This document shows, one piece after another, positions 32,901-45,589 of a stretch of DNA of 64,000 bases. Every line of letters begins with the position of its first letter. The first letter of the stretch is position 1. The stretch covers positions 2,519,501 to 2,583,500 of the forward strand of contig CATNEN010000034.1 of NCBI GenBank assembly GCA_950097015.1. The letters are read 5' to 3'. Source of the stretch: Macrostomum hystrix (Eukaryota > Platyhelminthes > Macrostomidae). A program made the translations under genes and the position numbers. The notes below the pieces were generated by a model. It had not been told where the DNA came from. It did not search any database and worked only from the letters and a program-made list of their open reading frames with translations.

Positions 32901-35239
32901 AGCGAGGAGGCTGACGATCAAGAGCTATATGACTGGCGCTGGGGATCATCTACTATAAGGAATCGGCGGGGAAGAATTTCAGATGCGAAAGGGGATTAAC
33001 CAGCCCGCAGTCCGTGGGGATTTTATCCCACTCGTCCCAGACAATCATAGAAAGGCTGAAGAACTTGGGCATTTAGCAAATCCGCGGCTCCTTTGCCGGG
33101 CACAGAAGAGAGTGAAGGGGATGAGGTGGTTTGCTGTAGTTTCAAGACAGTTCGCTTTCTTCATGAAACACAAAGACGCATCACAAAGACTGTTGCTGGT
33201 TAAGCAGCACGGCTGTGGAATCAATAGGGTGAAATCTGTGAATCAGCAGGGATTTTTCCTTCCTGGGCAGACGTGAAGCTGATTTGGTGGTTCTGACTAG
33301 CCCAGTAGCCACCCGGGTGTGTCCGAGTTTTTGAACTTCAAACCTCTTTAGTCTATGACATGGATTCGAACTCTGCACCACAGACCAGGTTTGGCGCACC
33401 GATTTGGACTTCGTCATCCGGCCGTCAGCCACGTCGACTCACGTCGTCTCGACGGAGGTTTTCAACCTGGTGCTGGCGCTGGCTGTTCTAACGGTTCGTT
33501 ATCCGTCAGTGTTCTGGTTCTCGAACCGGGTGTTCTCAATGCTGTTCTCAGTTGTCCTGTGCGCCTGCGGCCTGCACACTTTCCTAGCCTACGAGGCCAC
33601 ATCGGTGCTGTACAAGGCGGTGGCTGCGAACTCCGTGGAGTCGCCGGTGGCCAACCTCCCGCCGGCTGTCGTTCTGGGGCTGGACGCGTTCGGCTCTTTG
33701 CTGCTGCTGCTGGCCAACGCTGCGTTCTTCGAGTTCGGCTATGCTCAGGTTTGAGGCCTATGCTCATTTTGATTTGAGGAGGATGTGGAGTTACGGTTAC
33801 AATGGAGATTAGAGTGTCACTTTTCCAGAAAATTGAGATGTGCTATCCCAGGTAATGAAGCTGGGCTATCCCAGGTAATGAAGCCAGCTGCGTTATCCTT
33901 CATTTAACTTCACTCCGAATCCCCCATTCAGGTGCTGACCAACCTCCGCAAATATCGGCACTACCTGCAGCTGGAGGCTCCGTCATCAGGCAGCAGCGAC
34001 CGCTCCAACGGCAGTAGCAGCGGCAGCAGCATCACCGCGCCCTGCTACGTGAGCAATGCACCGCAGCTGTTCGGAGTCCTGCTCATGCTGCTGGCAGTGC
34101 TGTGCAAGGCGCCAGTGCTCTGGGACTGGGTGGGCCTGTACCGCTCACGCCAGGAGCCAATTCTCCTGGCCGCTGCGGTCTCCGTCGGCGTCTGCCTTCT
34201 GCTGTGGGTGGCCGCCTGGCTGGCGCTCTGCTGCCGTCCCGTCTGGCAGTTCAACATCCGACTGGAGCTGGAGTTCCCGAGCAAGATCTCGCCGGATTAC
34301 CAGCACCAGCAGCCGGGTCAGCCTGGGGGCTCGTCCTCCACAATGCCGCTTGAGCACAGGTCGCCGCCGAGCTTGTCCAGCTCGGACCTGAGCAAGAAGA
34401 GCAACCAATACGTGTTTGTGCAGCAGCGCGGCTCCGCCGAGATGCAGCCGGTGTCCATGATCCCGACTGTCTCGGAACAGGTGGATAACGCTAGCGAGAG
34501 CTCTTACACCTGCGGCGGCGCCAGTGGCACCTTGGACAGGCAGGCCGGGCTGGTCAAGTACCAGGTGCGCAGAAACTCCGCTCAGCTGGGCGCCTCAGCT
34601 GCCGCCAGCGGCAGCCTGAAGCGCAACGCCCTCCTGGCGCGCAGCCGCAGCAACAATCGAGTCACCTTCAAGGACCGGCACGAGACGATACCGGGCTCGC
34701 CCGGTTCCAGCCAGAACACCTCCTCGGACAGCGGCATCGAAGCCAGCCGGCTTCCGGGACAACAGCAGCCGACGGGCTCGGCAGTGACCTCGCTGCAGAT
34801 CAGCCTCAACGACGACTACGCGAGGGTGAACAAGCAGCCCCGGGCGCCCAGCCGGCAGAGCAACTACGAGGACTACCCCATGCTGGGCTGCCTGTTCGGC
34901 GGCCAGGATGTCTCGGCAGGCGCCTCGGCGGACTACTACCAGCACCACCACACGGACCCGTACGGGAGACCGCTGCCCGGCGTTCCCGTTCCGCCGCCGC
35001 CGCCTGCTGGCTACGGAGCCACCGCCTCTGCAATGGGCGACCCCTACGGAGTGCCGGACATCCTGCTCAGCCGCAGCCCCTTCGCCAGCCTCAGCAGGCA
35101 GTCAGCGAACAAGCCCGACCACTTTGACCACTACGAAATGCAGCAGCAGCAGCACCACCTGAGGTCCGGCTCCTTCCCGTCTCTGCCGCAGCCGATGCAG
35201 ACAGGTGACCAAATTGAGGGCCTCTGCAGTCAGGTGTGA
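26911..35239 (+). CDS. tinc: Tincar-like eight-pass membrane protein
   Basis: Three exons with matching phases: 26911-27382, 33384-33748, 33932-35239; 714 aa. There are eight hydrophobic segments, three in exon 1 (WYALLVLAVHAFLLHA, LAGGIAAALLLPLFLYAAFL, ALHLLMALCLLLPL), three in exon 2 (VFNLVLALAVLTV, MLFSVVLCACGLHTFLAY, LDAFGSLLLLLANAAFF) and two in exon 3 (FGVLLMLLAVLCKAP, LLAAAVSVGVCLLLWVAAWL). That number equals Drosophila Tincar. The remembered family words VWY, GN-A-DG and VWRTDLDF are present. The C-terminal 350 residues are a Ser/Pro/Gln-rich cytoplasmic tail (for example SQNTSSDSGIEASRL). Tincar is known from fly heart and eye development; its biochemical role is unclear. The last exon contains a possible donor (CAGACAG/GTGACC near 35204), so the true 3' end could differ. 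Identification is from memory of the family. Confidence 0.78.
27475..28030. repeat. 17/18-bp minisatellite in Tincar-like intron 1
   Basis: About 30 units of GGGATTTTGGATGAGA with AGA or AGAGA-type spacers. Purine-rich on plus. The minus-strand open frames here are artefacts of the repeat. Confidence 0.92.
28031..29494. other. Intron 1 sequence, nothing recognised
   Basis: Intronic AT-rich sequence of the Tincar-like gene. No nested gene is supported. Confidence 0.5.
29495..29865. repeat. 16-bp minisatellite, second locus
   Basis: About 23 copies of GATGAGACAGGGGAGA/GATGAGACAGGAGAGA with the GGACAGCTGAGACAG variant. Same monomer and same variant as the array at 378-1490, 28 kb away. Confidence 0.93.
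29866..30824. other. Intron 1 sequence, nothing recognised
   Basis: Intronic; no nested gene or mobile element could be supported. Confidence 0.45.
30825..31615. repeat. 23-bp minisatellite in Tincar-like intron 1
   Basis: About 34 copies of a 23-bp unit with the core CAGGTGTTGAAGCTTGGCTT. TCCC, TCAC and TGTC variants are interspersed, mostly in the right half. A HindIII site (AAGCTT) recurs in almost every unit. Confidence 0.95.
31616..33383. other. Intron 1 3' part, nothing recognised
   Basis: Intronic sequence up to the acceptor CACCACAG before 33384. Short open frames here have no splice or family support. Confidence 0.45.
33828..33892. repeat. Two to three copies of the 23-bp monomer in intron 2
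   Basis: CTATCCCAGGTAATGAAGCT occurs at 33843 and again 23 bp later, preceded by a diverged copy. The unit aligns with the monomer of 30825-31615 (CCCAGGTGTTGAAGCTTGGC). Confidence 0.7.
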
Positions 35240-38200
35240 CCGCGGTGCCCCCCACCGTCTTTCAGACCTGCGTGTTGCTCTCGTGCCCCGAGTACTCGAG
35301 TTGTTTTCCTAGGGGCTGCGCCTCTCCCAGATGACATTGTACACGATGTGGCCCTGAGAACATCGATCCGCTTTGTTATCACCTGCCTGTCCCTCTATTG
35401 TAGTTTTTACAGACCACCCCGTGACTGTGGACTCACTCACTAATTCTACGCTTGTCTCTCACCTTGTGCAACAGGCCTTCATTTTCTTCCCACTCTCATT
35501 GTGAGCCTTTCCCCGTCTCTCTAGACGTTTCTCTTGTGCCGTGCTCTAATTGTTCTAATTGGCCCTCAATAAGCTTCGCCGTACCACATCCCAATGTATG
35601 AAATGCCCTATTCTATCATTCTCTCCTGTTTGTGAAGAAAAGTATTTATATTCGCTTGAATGATTGTAGGGGAACATGTGTAAATTTCTGAATAACTGTG
35701 TGAGCTCTGTCTGCTCTCCTCTGACATGCAGCGCTCTCAGCCTTTGTTTTGTAAATTTTACTCCTTTTTATGCTTCTGTTATACCTTTGTGCTTCTGTGT
35801 GTACGTACAGGTGCGAATTGTGTAATTTAAGCCACTCTGTTTGTGTTTTTAGCTTTTTTTAGCTTCGTGGCACAAGAAATCAACCCTTTGTCAGCGCTCA
35901 TTGACTAGAAATTGCCGTCGGTTCTGCGTATTAATGAAAAATAAACTTGTCCATATTTTCAGTAGTGGCGCACACATTGGCAGTCGATGAGAATCTGTGA
36001 GTACATTTTTTCTTTTAACTTCGTGCGTTGCAAGAGTGCAGAGGAAGTACCCGATCCCACCTCCCGCAACCAGGTTCATCAACACGCGAGCAAATGAAGT
36101 GTTTCCATATGCTGTTCCCGACCCACTCGGCCCTCTCAACTGGGCATTTTTTGCACGAGTGTTAGCACTATTTTTTCTATTGCCTGTCATTAATTCACTG
36201 CTCAGTGCAAACATGGGGGCTACAGGCCCACTGTAGTGGTAGGCTATAGGGCGAAGGCGAGAGGTGCTAAAAAAATCTCTTATCCCATTTGCGCCTCATG
36301 GGACTGGGGTATGTTTCCCTTTGCTTAAGCTGTCTGCACACCTGAGTAGAGCAGTTTGGCTGGATTGTCTCACTCACTCACTCTCTGGGTGAGCGGGCGG
36401 AAATAATCGATTTCTTGGTAGATTTCGGTCTTCTGTCGTTCGTTCGGGAGGGCCTCCTGCGTTGCGCGCGCGCCTGAACTGCGGGGTCAGGCACGGACAA
36501 ACATATTCGCCAATGTGTTTGTACCTCCTTTGTCTTTGTTCTTTGCCATGCATGCAGTCTAGATTCCACAGGTTATAACTAAATTCTTACTGCTTTGGAC
36601 TCGTTCGATCCATAAGCTCTTTGATATTCGGTTTTTTATACAATGGGATAATAATTAAATTAACAGTCGCATGTGACTCACCCACCCCCCAGACGGAGGA
36701 AAGCGATTTAAAACAAACCCATTCTGACTGGGTGACCCGTTATTTAAGACTGAAGAATTTTCTCGAACTAATTAATGAGATGGCGAGCTTTAAACTGAAA
36801 ACTCAGGCTCACCTGTCACACAACTCAAATTCGCTTGACTAATTAGTGCAGCTCAATGCTTTGCTACCTTGGCTGTTCGAATGACTTTTTGAACTTCATC
36901 TAAAAAAGTCTAGCATGCGATTTTAGGCTGTCTTCAGCCGATTCTGACCTGGATCTTCTTTGTTCAGTGCGGATCAGTTTTTCGAACAGTAAGCTTATTG
37001 CAGGTGTGCTGACCCGGATTGAACCTTATGTACGAGTAGATAAGTCTTGGCCACTTTAACTCTGACTAAACTGTGTTTTAATGAGTCACTCGGGGTCGCA
37101 CTCCCCGGCTCTCACCTGCATTCACGCCCAACTTGCGACCCCTCTCTCTTTCACGCAAAAATCTGCTTATTTCACGCGTGTGACAGGTATCCAGATCTGA
37201 GTGCATTGCTCCCATCTATTGCTTCCTTCGTTTCGTGACTTCGCAACACAGTTGTTATCGACTATTTATCTTTATTCTTTGTCCTCACGTTTAATTCTTT
37301 AGGCCTACCCATGAACTCCACTTTATGACGTCTCAGTCTCTTAGTGACCCGTTTTTAATCGCTCCCATCCTCTCTTGCCTATATAGTATGTTACAGCACT
37401 GCAAATGTTACACTATACAGCTTAAGCTATCCCATTGTTTTACAATCGCCACCACCGTACCGCAGAGCAAAGCAGAGATAATCAGCAGTTGCATGCGGCA
37501 GCTAGCCTCTGCCAGGTTTTGAGAACACATGACATACGCAGCGATGAAACGGCCTCTATATAAAATACTGCCTATTCCACTCCCAAACGATTGACTCACA
37601 GCGGCTGGACCTGAAATTGGTACAGGCGCTGGCGGCGGCGGCCACCCTTTGAGCGGAACAAAGGCCTCATGAATATTTAATGAGGCCCAGCAGATGCAAT
37701 AGAGTTGGAGGGCCACGCCTAGGATGCAGTTCAAAGGGGACCTATCCGGAATCTGCCACGGCAGCTGAGTCCGTTTCTGTCACTCTCACCTTGTCTTCCG
37801 TCATCCTCGACGGCTATTCAAGAAATTTTCTTCTTAGTAAAATAATGCAGCAAATTTCAATGGCCGGAACAAAGACTGTTTTGGAGTTTCTGGACTGCGC
37901 AGAGTCTATTGTGTTTCAGAAGAAGCAACAGCTGTTCGGCTTGAGCAAGTGCATGGCTCTGCTTCAATGGAGGCTCGCTGGGTGTCACTTACCTGCCGGC
38001 AAACAATTAGTTCTCTTGTTCAGGCGCCGGTCTTGATTTAGCTGGAAGCAGCTGGAAGCAGCCACTAACGGTTTGGTGACACTGCTGACTTCCATATCAG
38101 CACAATAGCTATGGGAGAAACAGGTGCTACCAAAAAGAGGAGGAGCAAGAGAAGTTTCGCATATTTTCACCTGAGCAAACTGCCCGCCCGCTGTGCTGCC

Positions 38201-38335
38201 TAAGTTCATTCTCAACTTTAAAAAATTGCAGGACACTTCCTATAAATATTATTAGCATACAAAGATTTGTTCAGAAAAATGATTTATTTACACCTGTAGG
38301 TACGCCAATTGATGAACGTACAATTGATAGAGTGA
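35240..38335. other. 3' UTR of Tincar-like gene and spacer
   Basis: The T-rich stretch to about 35950 with AATAAA at 35940-35945 is the likely 3' UTR. After that, no gene is supported up to 38335. Confidence 0.5.
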
Positions 38336-38998
38336 AAGAGGGAGAGATGAGAGTGATATGGGAAAGATGAGAGTGATATGGGAAAGATGAGAGTGATATG
38401 GGAAAGATGAGAGTGATATGGGAAAGATGAGAGTGATATGGGAAAGATGAGAGTGATATGGGAAAGATGAGAGTGATATGGGAAAGATGAGAGTGATATG
38501 GGAAAGATGAGAGTGATATGGGAAAGATGAGAGTGATATGGGAAAGATGAGAGTGATATGGGAAAGATGAGAGTGATATGGGAAAGATGAGAGTGATATG
38601 GGAAAGATGAGAGTGATATGGGAAAGATGAGAGTGATATGGGAAAGATGAGAGTGATATGGGAAAGATGAGAGTGATATGGGAAAGATGAGAGTGATATG
38701 GGAAAGATGAGAGTGATATGGGAAAGATGAGAGTGATATGGGAAAGATGAGAGTGATATGGGAAAGATGAGAGTGATATGGGAAAGATGAGAGTGATATG
38801 GGAAAGATAAGAGTGATATGGGAAAGATGAGAGTGATATGGGAAAGATGAGAGTGATATGGGAAAGATGAGAGTGATATGGGAAAGATGAGAGTGATATG
38901 GGAAAGATGAGAGTGATATGGGAAAGATGAGAGTGATATGGGAAAGATGAGAGTGATATGGGAAAGATGAGAGTGATATGGGAAAGATGAGAGTGATA
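38336..38998. repeat. 20-bp minisatellite, nearly perfect
   Basis: About 33 copies of GAGAGTGATATGGGAAAGAT with essentially one substitution (AGATAAGAG near 38808). The most homogeneous array in the window, so probably the youngest or most unstable. Confidence 0.97.
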
Positions 38999-40159
38999 GC
39001 GTTAATCGATAAAATTTAGTGATTATTGGTATGCAAAGATGAGATATTTGTTTACCCTGTAGGAACGCTAATTGATTCTAAATTAAGATGAGATTTGGAT
39101 TAAAAGGTGTCAGACTAGTTTTCAGTCAAACATAAATTAGATTACGAACGAAAGTATAGAATTTCCTGTTCTGATGTTCTTCCAAGCGTTAAAGAAGCTC
39201 ACTTGTTTTAGCGCAGAGCTTTGTTTGAGATCAGCACTGCCACGTGTACGCAGTTTCTGGCATAGTCTCAACAAATGCTTGGAGTGACTCACCGGGTGTG
39301 TGTGTGCATTCTGTATGCAGACTATATTGGATTTCAGAGTAGGGGCTGCTACAGCGCACACCCATTGTCGGCCTTCGATAAGATTATAGTAGGGAAAGGG
39401 TGTCTACAGCAGCGCGCTGCCACCCGCCATGCTAATCCCCTTGTTTTACATGCCAAGATGGCCTGAATTTTTGTTTCTTCTTGTCTGTTCCGTGTATTAG
39501 AATTAAATTTCATGAAGATTATTCCTGTCTGTCTGCTTGATGAATCAAGGTAAATCCTTGATCAAAATAAAGAAACAATTGGCAGGATTAGAATACTCTT
39601 AGGAGAATAATGCCCAGTACTATGGAATGCTGGCACTGCAAAAAGTTGCTCAACAACATTGATTAAGAAGTCTGCCGCACAATGTCTGAAGCGGCTTATT
39701 TCTTTCTCCAGTCTGCTTTAGATCAGGCAGCGTGACTGGATTAATGTGGGATCCGAAAGCAGCTGACTCCGCATCCTCACTATCAGTTGGGATGGAGACA
39801 ATGGGATGATTGAAGCCTTCCACAGCGGCTGTGTCTGCTCTCATCTCAGAAATCCGGAAAGCAAGATGGGAACAAAATAGAAGGTGGAGAGGGGATGCAC
39901 TCAGATCACTCACACTCTCCCTTTTTGCTCTCCATGAAGTAATTTCGGTTGCCATGCCAACCTATTGTGCTAGGCGCATTCAATACACATTATGCCGGAG
40001 GTGCTATTATCATGCGAGGGAATTTTCCCGACATTGTTGGCGACAGATACGGAATAAAATATATCGGAAATATACCAACAGGACACTGGACACCATTGTT
40101 ATCATCCATTATCATCCCGTTACTTAACATTTCATAATATCACTGTAATGACTTTTCAT
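38999..40159. other. Spacer, no gene seen
   Basis: No coding exon, RNA gene or mobile element could be supported. Confidence 0.5.
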
Positions 40160-40850
40160 CCGAGTTCATCCCACCCATTCCATCCAACCCCACCTATTCC
40201 ATCCCATCCCACCCATTCCATCCAACCCCACCCATTCCATCCAACCCCACCTATTCCATCCCATCCCACCCATTCCATCCAACCCCACCAATTCCATACC
40301 ACCCCACCCATTCCATACCACCCACCAATTCCATCCCATCCCACCCATTCCATACCACCCCACCCATTTTATCCAACCCCACCAATTCCATACCACCCCA
40401 CCCATTCCATACCACCCCACCCATTCCATACCACCCCACCAATTCCATACCACCCCACCAATTCCATCCAACCCCACCAATTCCATACCACCCCACCCAT
40501 TCCATACCACCCCACCAATTCCATACCACCCCACCCATTCCATACCACCCACCAATTCCATCCCATCTCATCTATTCCATCCCATCCCATCCCATCCATT
40601 CCATACCACCCCACCTATTCCATCCCATCTGACCCATTCCATACCACCCCACCCATTCCATCCCATCCGACCCATTCCATACCACCCCACCCATTCCATC
40701 CCATCCCACTCATTCCTTCACATCCCACCCATTCCATCCCATCCCACATTCCTTCATTCCATTCCCTTCCATCTCATCCCTTCTCATCTCATCCCATCTC
40801 ATCTCATCCCATCCAATCTGATCCCTTCTCATCTCATGAGAATTTCTCCT
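40160..40850. repeat. C-rich about 15-20-bp satellite
   Basis: Irregular tandem units of CCACCCATTCCATACCAC and relatives (CCCATCCCACCCATTCCA), degrading on the right into CATCTCATCCC words. The long open frames across it on both strands are periodic artefacts. Confidence 0.92.
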
Positions 40851-43274
40851 CATCTCATCTTGCAATAAACCATGAGTGTGCTTTTTGGCCTAGATTAGGA
40901 AGCAGTTTGATAATGATAGCAAGCAAAAACGTTTTCCTCTTACCTTGTCCTATTTCTGGCATGCAAATTAATATTTTAAAGCGTGTTTCGCAGACCTGTG
41001 CAGAAGCAGATAGCGACTTGGTGCCTTTGGCATTGCATATTTTTCTCTCCACCACTCGAACAAGCAAAAACACTGAAAATCAGAAGAGCCTGTTTAAAAG
41101 GCCCCCTCCTTGATAAGTGACCCTCTTGGGACAATATTCGGCCTTGGGAACTTAAAATGGGAAATACACAAACATCGATTCTATTAAGTAATGATCGATC
41201 ACTGTCCCGAAGTTGTTTTTTTAACCTGTGTGCTAGGTAAAAAGGCGAGTTAACAATGAACCCCGCGTTGAAAGACCATTGCTGTGTGCTAAATCTTTGC
41301 GAACATGGAAACATTTTAATAGTTACTTCAATCATTGACACGTTCTCACCTACATGCGATCAGAAATTCTCACCAAGTACTGCTAACTGCCGCGCCTTCC
41401 TAATTGGACCTCGTTAGATGTGTCCACTATTTTTTTTTCCCCGTTCACCTTGGATGTTCACGCGCACGCTAACCTTGGGATTAAAGTGTCAGGATTTGAT
41501 GTTTAGGCGGATATGAACAATTTAAAATTGCATCTCTTGATTTTAATAAATCAATCGAAATTCTCACGTGTGTCACGTCGACTCATAAAAACCGCTTATT
41601 ATGTGCTCAGAATTTCTCGGATCACCTGCTTAGGTCCTCGCAATGTTTTCAATTCAAAGGCATACGAGTAATACGACCTGCGCCTTCATTTCCCCTGCTT
41701 ATCGTGTATAAACACGGGAGACTTATAGAGCCGGATTAAAGCTATACTGACCTAGCACAATCTCTATTCCCCATCAGTCTAAATGACCTCACCCTGAATC
41801 TCTCTCTGCAGCGTCTCAGTTTTCCTTTACCTTTGGCCGCCGGGAATGACTCACGGGTACGCGGCACCTGCTCAGAGCAGAGCAGGGCTCAAGGTGAGTC
41901 TCAGCTGTGTGCTGTGTACATCCGCCCACTCCAGAGACCGATTTCAACCGCTGAAGTCAGCTCAGACACCCAGATCGGCTCCTGCATCAACTCAGTCAGT
42001 TTTCTCGCCTTCCTTCTCATCTCATTCTGTCTCACCTGCACGTGTTCGTCAGGCCGGAGGTGAGGTTGGCAGCTAATTACTCGATACACTTTTCCCCCAG
42101 TCTCGTCCATCTTTCTCAGTGAATCATGGGCGTGGCTCAGACAGGTTGCGAGGTCATTGCTCACACAAAGCCCCCGCACACCCGGCAGTGCTTTTGCAGA
42201 CGATCGTTAATGATTTACTAGTAACTAGTGTGACTAAGTCTATGATGTAGCGTTCGCTCCAGCAACCCTCGCATACCACCTTGCCAAGGTGATACAATTG
42301 AGTCTGTGAACTCACTCACTAACCGAACTGGAGCAGATTTTTAAGCGCACACTTGGAACGCGTTTGGAAGGACAAAGCTGATTTTATTCAGGATGGAAAA
42401 GTTCCAATTGATTGATGGGTGCAAATGACCGTCTTCATCAGCACTTTTCCCACAACGGAGATCCGTGTGAAAAAAAGTGGGAGAAATTCTCTTCCGGCTG
42501 ACCAGCCTAAGCTGATGAATAATAAATCCTGCAGAGTGGACCTCACTAAGTTGAACTGTTCGTCTATATGAACTTATATAGGCCTGTCTTACAGGTAATG
42601 TTCGCATTTGCTGGGCAAGATAGGTACAACTTTAACCAGTCCTTGGGTGCATATCGGTTCGTTCAAGCATTGAGCTGCTTATTAAAACTACTCAAAGGTA
42701 GGCGTAGGTCTTCGCAGTAGCTGAGTGCTCAAGTGCGCATGAAAAATGAATGAGGCTAGATTTGGCTTAGCAACTAGTCCTAGCAACGGAAGGCTGCGGG
42801 GTTCATTGTGCCGCAGTGTGGGTGGCATTTCAAATCCAAGTTGGAGTTGCACTTCTAATATCGAAGGTACAGGTTATTTTCCAGGTATACAGCTTTCCAG
42901 GTTTCCAGGTATCAGAGGTGACTGCTAGTTATTAAAAACGGTTATCCTTACTACTCTAGAGTCTATAGATTACTATAAGTAAAATCCCATGAGATTACCT
43001 GTCTACTAAGGTGAGCACCTATCTGACAGCTGATAATTGGCACATCGACCCCTGCAGAGCTAGGATAAAAGAAAATCAATAATGAGAAGTGCTCAACTGA
43101 CTGCTTGGGCATTCAGACAGGACTGTGGGGATTTGATACAGTTGAAGAATGATGAAAGTACTTTTATTTATTTGAGCATTGACAAAGCTTGGTCAGGATT
43201 TTATTTCGAAATTACCAATGGCAATCAACAATTACCTTCTGGACAAGTAGTCAAAGATTGACAGCGATGGAGTG
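40851..43274. other. Spacer, no gene seen
   Basis: About 2.4 kb without a supportable gene. Short open frames at about 41830-42180 lack splice or motif support. Confidence 0.45.
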
Positions 43275-43510
43275 ACAAACGGAGTGATCAACTCAGGGAG
43301 TGATCACCTCAAGGAGTGATCAACTCAAGGAGTGATCAACTCAAGGAGTGATCAACTCAAGGAGTGATCAACTCAAGGAGTGATCAACTCAAGGAGTGAT
43401 CAACTCAAGGAGTGATCACCTCAAGGAGTGATCACCTCAAGGAGTGATCAACTCAAGGAGTGATCAACTCAAGGAGTGATCAACTCAAAGAGTGATCAAC
43501 TCAGGTAGTA
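43275..43510. repeat. 16-bp minisatellite
   Basis: About 14 copies of AAGGAGTGATCAACTC with CACCTC variants; a BclI-type TGATCA sits in every unit. Confidence 0.93.
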
Positions 43511-44495
43511 TCTATGAGTGATGGTCAAGGTGTGAAAATAACAAAGTGACAGAAAGTGAGTGCTGAAAGAGTTTTACACGCAAGAGATTAACTCATAAAA
43601 TAAGAGATACACGAATGATATCTAATTTTACTTTTTTTTCAAGTTTATCCTATTATTCAGGATATTAATTGAATATTGTTCTATTGAGCTACACTGCAAT
43701 TTCACAGACAGGTAGGTTTGAGAATAGTTTCATAAAATTAAATCCAAAGATAAGCTTTTGTGCTTCGATTCCCCCTGGCCACAGTTAGAGCATGGAAACA
43801 ATAGGACAATTGACTCAACTGGCACAGCACTCAGCTGAGCTCATTGCCGCGTGATCCTCAGAAACGTATTACTCACCAGGCCTCTCTGTGCTGCTTGAGA
43901 AAATTCTGGCGCTTTATATTTGGCCTTCAATTACTGAGCCGCTTTTTTTAAATCGTGCCTCACAACTGAACGCCCCTGCCTCCCTGTTCCTCTGCTGTAG
44001 TGTCACATCGTCTGTCTGTATCCACTTTGAGATCTACTGCTCAATTTTATTTTTTCTGAGGGTGGAGAACAGCTCTACACAATGCAGCTTTAGGGAGCGG
44101 CCTTCCGCTCATAAGTGAGCAGTCCTGTTCAACGCTATGCAAATAGCTGCTCAAATCTATCTGGTTAACATTACGGAACATAAGAAACTATTGTGAGCAG
44201 CACTAAGCAGTGAGCAATAAGCAATGAGCAACGAGCCTGTACCACATATAGCACCTATAGCAAATCACGTATACCTGTATCAGGTATACGGGATCTTGTA
44301 AGCAAAGATCAATGTAATTCAAGTACAGTGGCTGTTACAAAACCGAAAGTGCATTAATTAATATTTGTGTGAGGGAAAAGGATGAGGTTGTGGGGCGACA
44401 TACTAAGGGGCGGCTAGACAGTATTGATTTTAATATATAGATAAGACTTACTGTCTTACTGTGGATAAACAAAAAAATAGATAAAAGGGAGAGAC
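43511..44495. other. Spacer, no gene seen
   Basis: No supported feature. Confidence 0.45.
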
Positions 44496-44915
44496 AGACT
44501 GAGAAATACAGGTGGAAGAGACAGGCATGGAGAGACAGAACAGACAGGGGGAGACAGAACAGACAGGGAGAGACAGACCAGACTGGGAGAGACAGAACAG
44601 ACAGGGAGATAGAACAGACAGGGAGATAGAACAGACAGGGGGAGACAGAACAGACAGGCAGAGATAGAACAGACTGGGGGAGACAGAACAGACAGGGAGA
44701 CAGAACAGACAGGCAGAGATAGAACAGACTGGGGGAGACAGAACAGACAGGGAGACAGAACAGACAGTGAGAGACAGAACAGACTGGGAGAGATAGAACA
44801 GACTGGGGGAGACAGATCAGACAGGGGGAGACAGAACAGACAGGGGGAGACAGAACAGACAGGGAGAGATAGAACAGACAGGGAGAGACAGACCAGACTG
44901 CGGGAGACAGGAAGA
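44496..44915. repeat. Purine-rich irregular minisatellite
   Basis: Units of GAGACAGAACAGACAGGG with GAGATAGAACAGACTGGG variants, irregular period. Words are similar to the GAGACAGGGGAGAGAT arrays, so it may be related. Confidence 0.9.
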
Positions 44916-45589
44916 ATGGTCACTGCACGGTAAAGCATGAGATCATGAAACAAATAAGGAACAGTTTGGCTGCGGCAGACAGCCAGCAGTCAAACATTGA
45001 GATCGGAGCTGCCCCTTTGCGGTCGACAATGCCGAATGACTCACACTCAGCACTGGCGGGAGCTTCAGAAGGAACTGGCTGGAAGGTCAACTTGTGTGTG
45101 GGCGCAGACACCCCTGTCTCAACTTACCCTTACCCCTGGCCTACAAAAATGGTTTAATCACTTAATTTGCATAGACTAATTATCTAAACCATGAGCCTAT
45201 ATACCAGCCATGTCCCTTTGTCGTCGTACATTGGTAAGCGAGGCCTGTGAGGACCATCTGATTACACTCAGCGGTCAACAAAGACTGTCTGGACAAAGCG
45301 CATCTGGACTAGCAACTGTAATTGTCTGCAATTGTGTCTGCAATTGACACACAAACAGTTATTGTAATTATTCTATACTGGCCTAAAGTACCTCTTCAGT
45401 GACTTCCTTCCGTGACGCAGAAGCTGCAGCATTTCTTCTCTTTCATACCGTGTTAATAGTGATCACATGAGGGCCTATAAGGGTTGGAGCTGAAAATGTG
45501 CATGTGTTCTAATACATCATTTATATGCTCTATAACTCATAAATCTATCAAGTTAATACACTTCTTCCTGATAAGTTTGTCTGCAATGT
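44916..45589. other. Spacer, no gene seen
   Basis: No supported feature. Confidence 0.45.

Noticed and set aside
40148-41113. 321-codon plus frame and Trp/Gly-rich minus frames
   Set aside because: Periodic translation of the CCACCCATTCCAT satellite.
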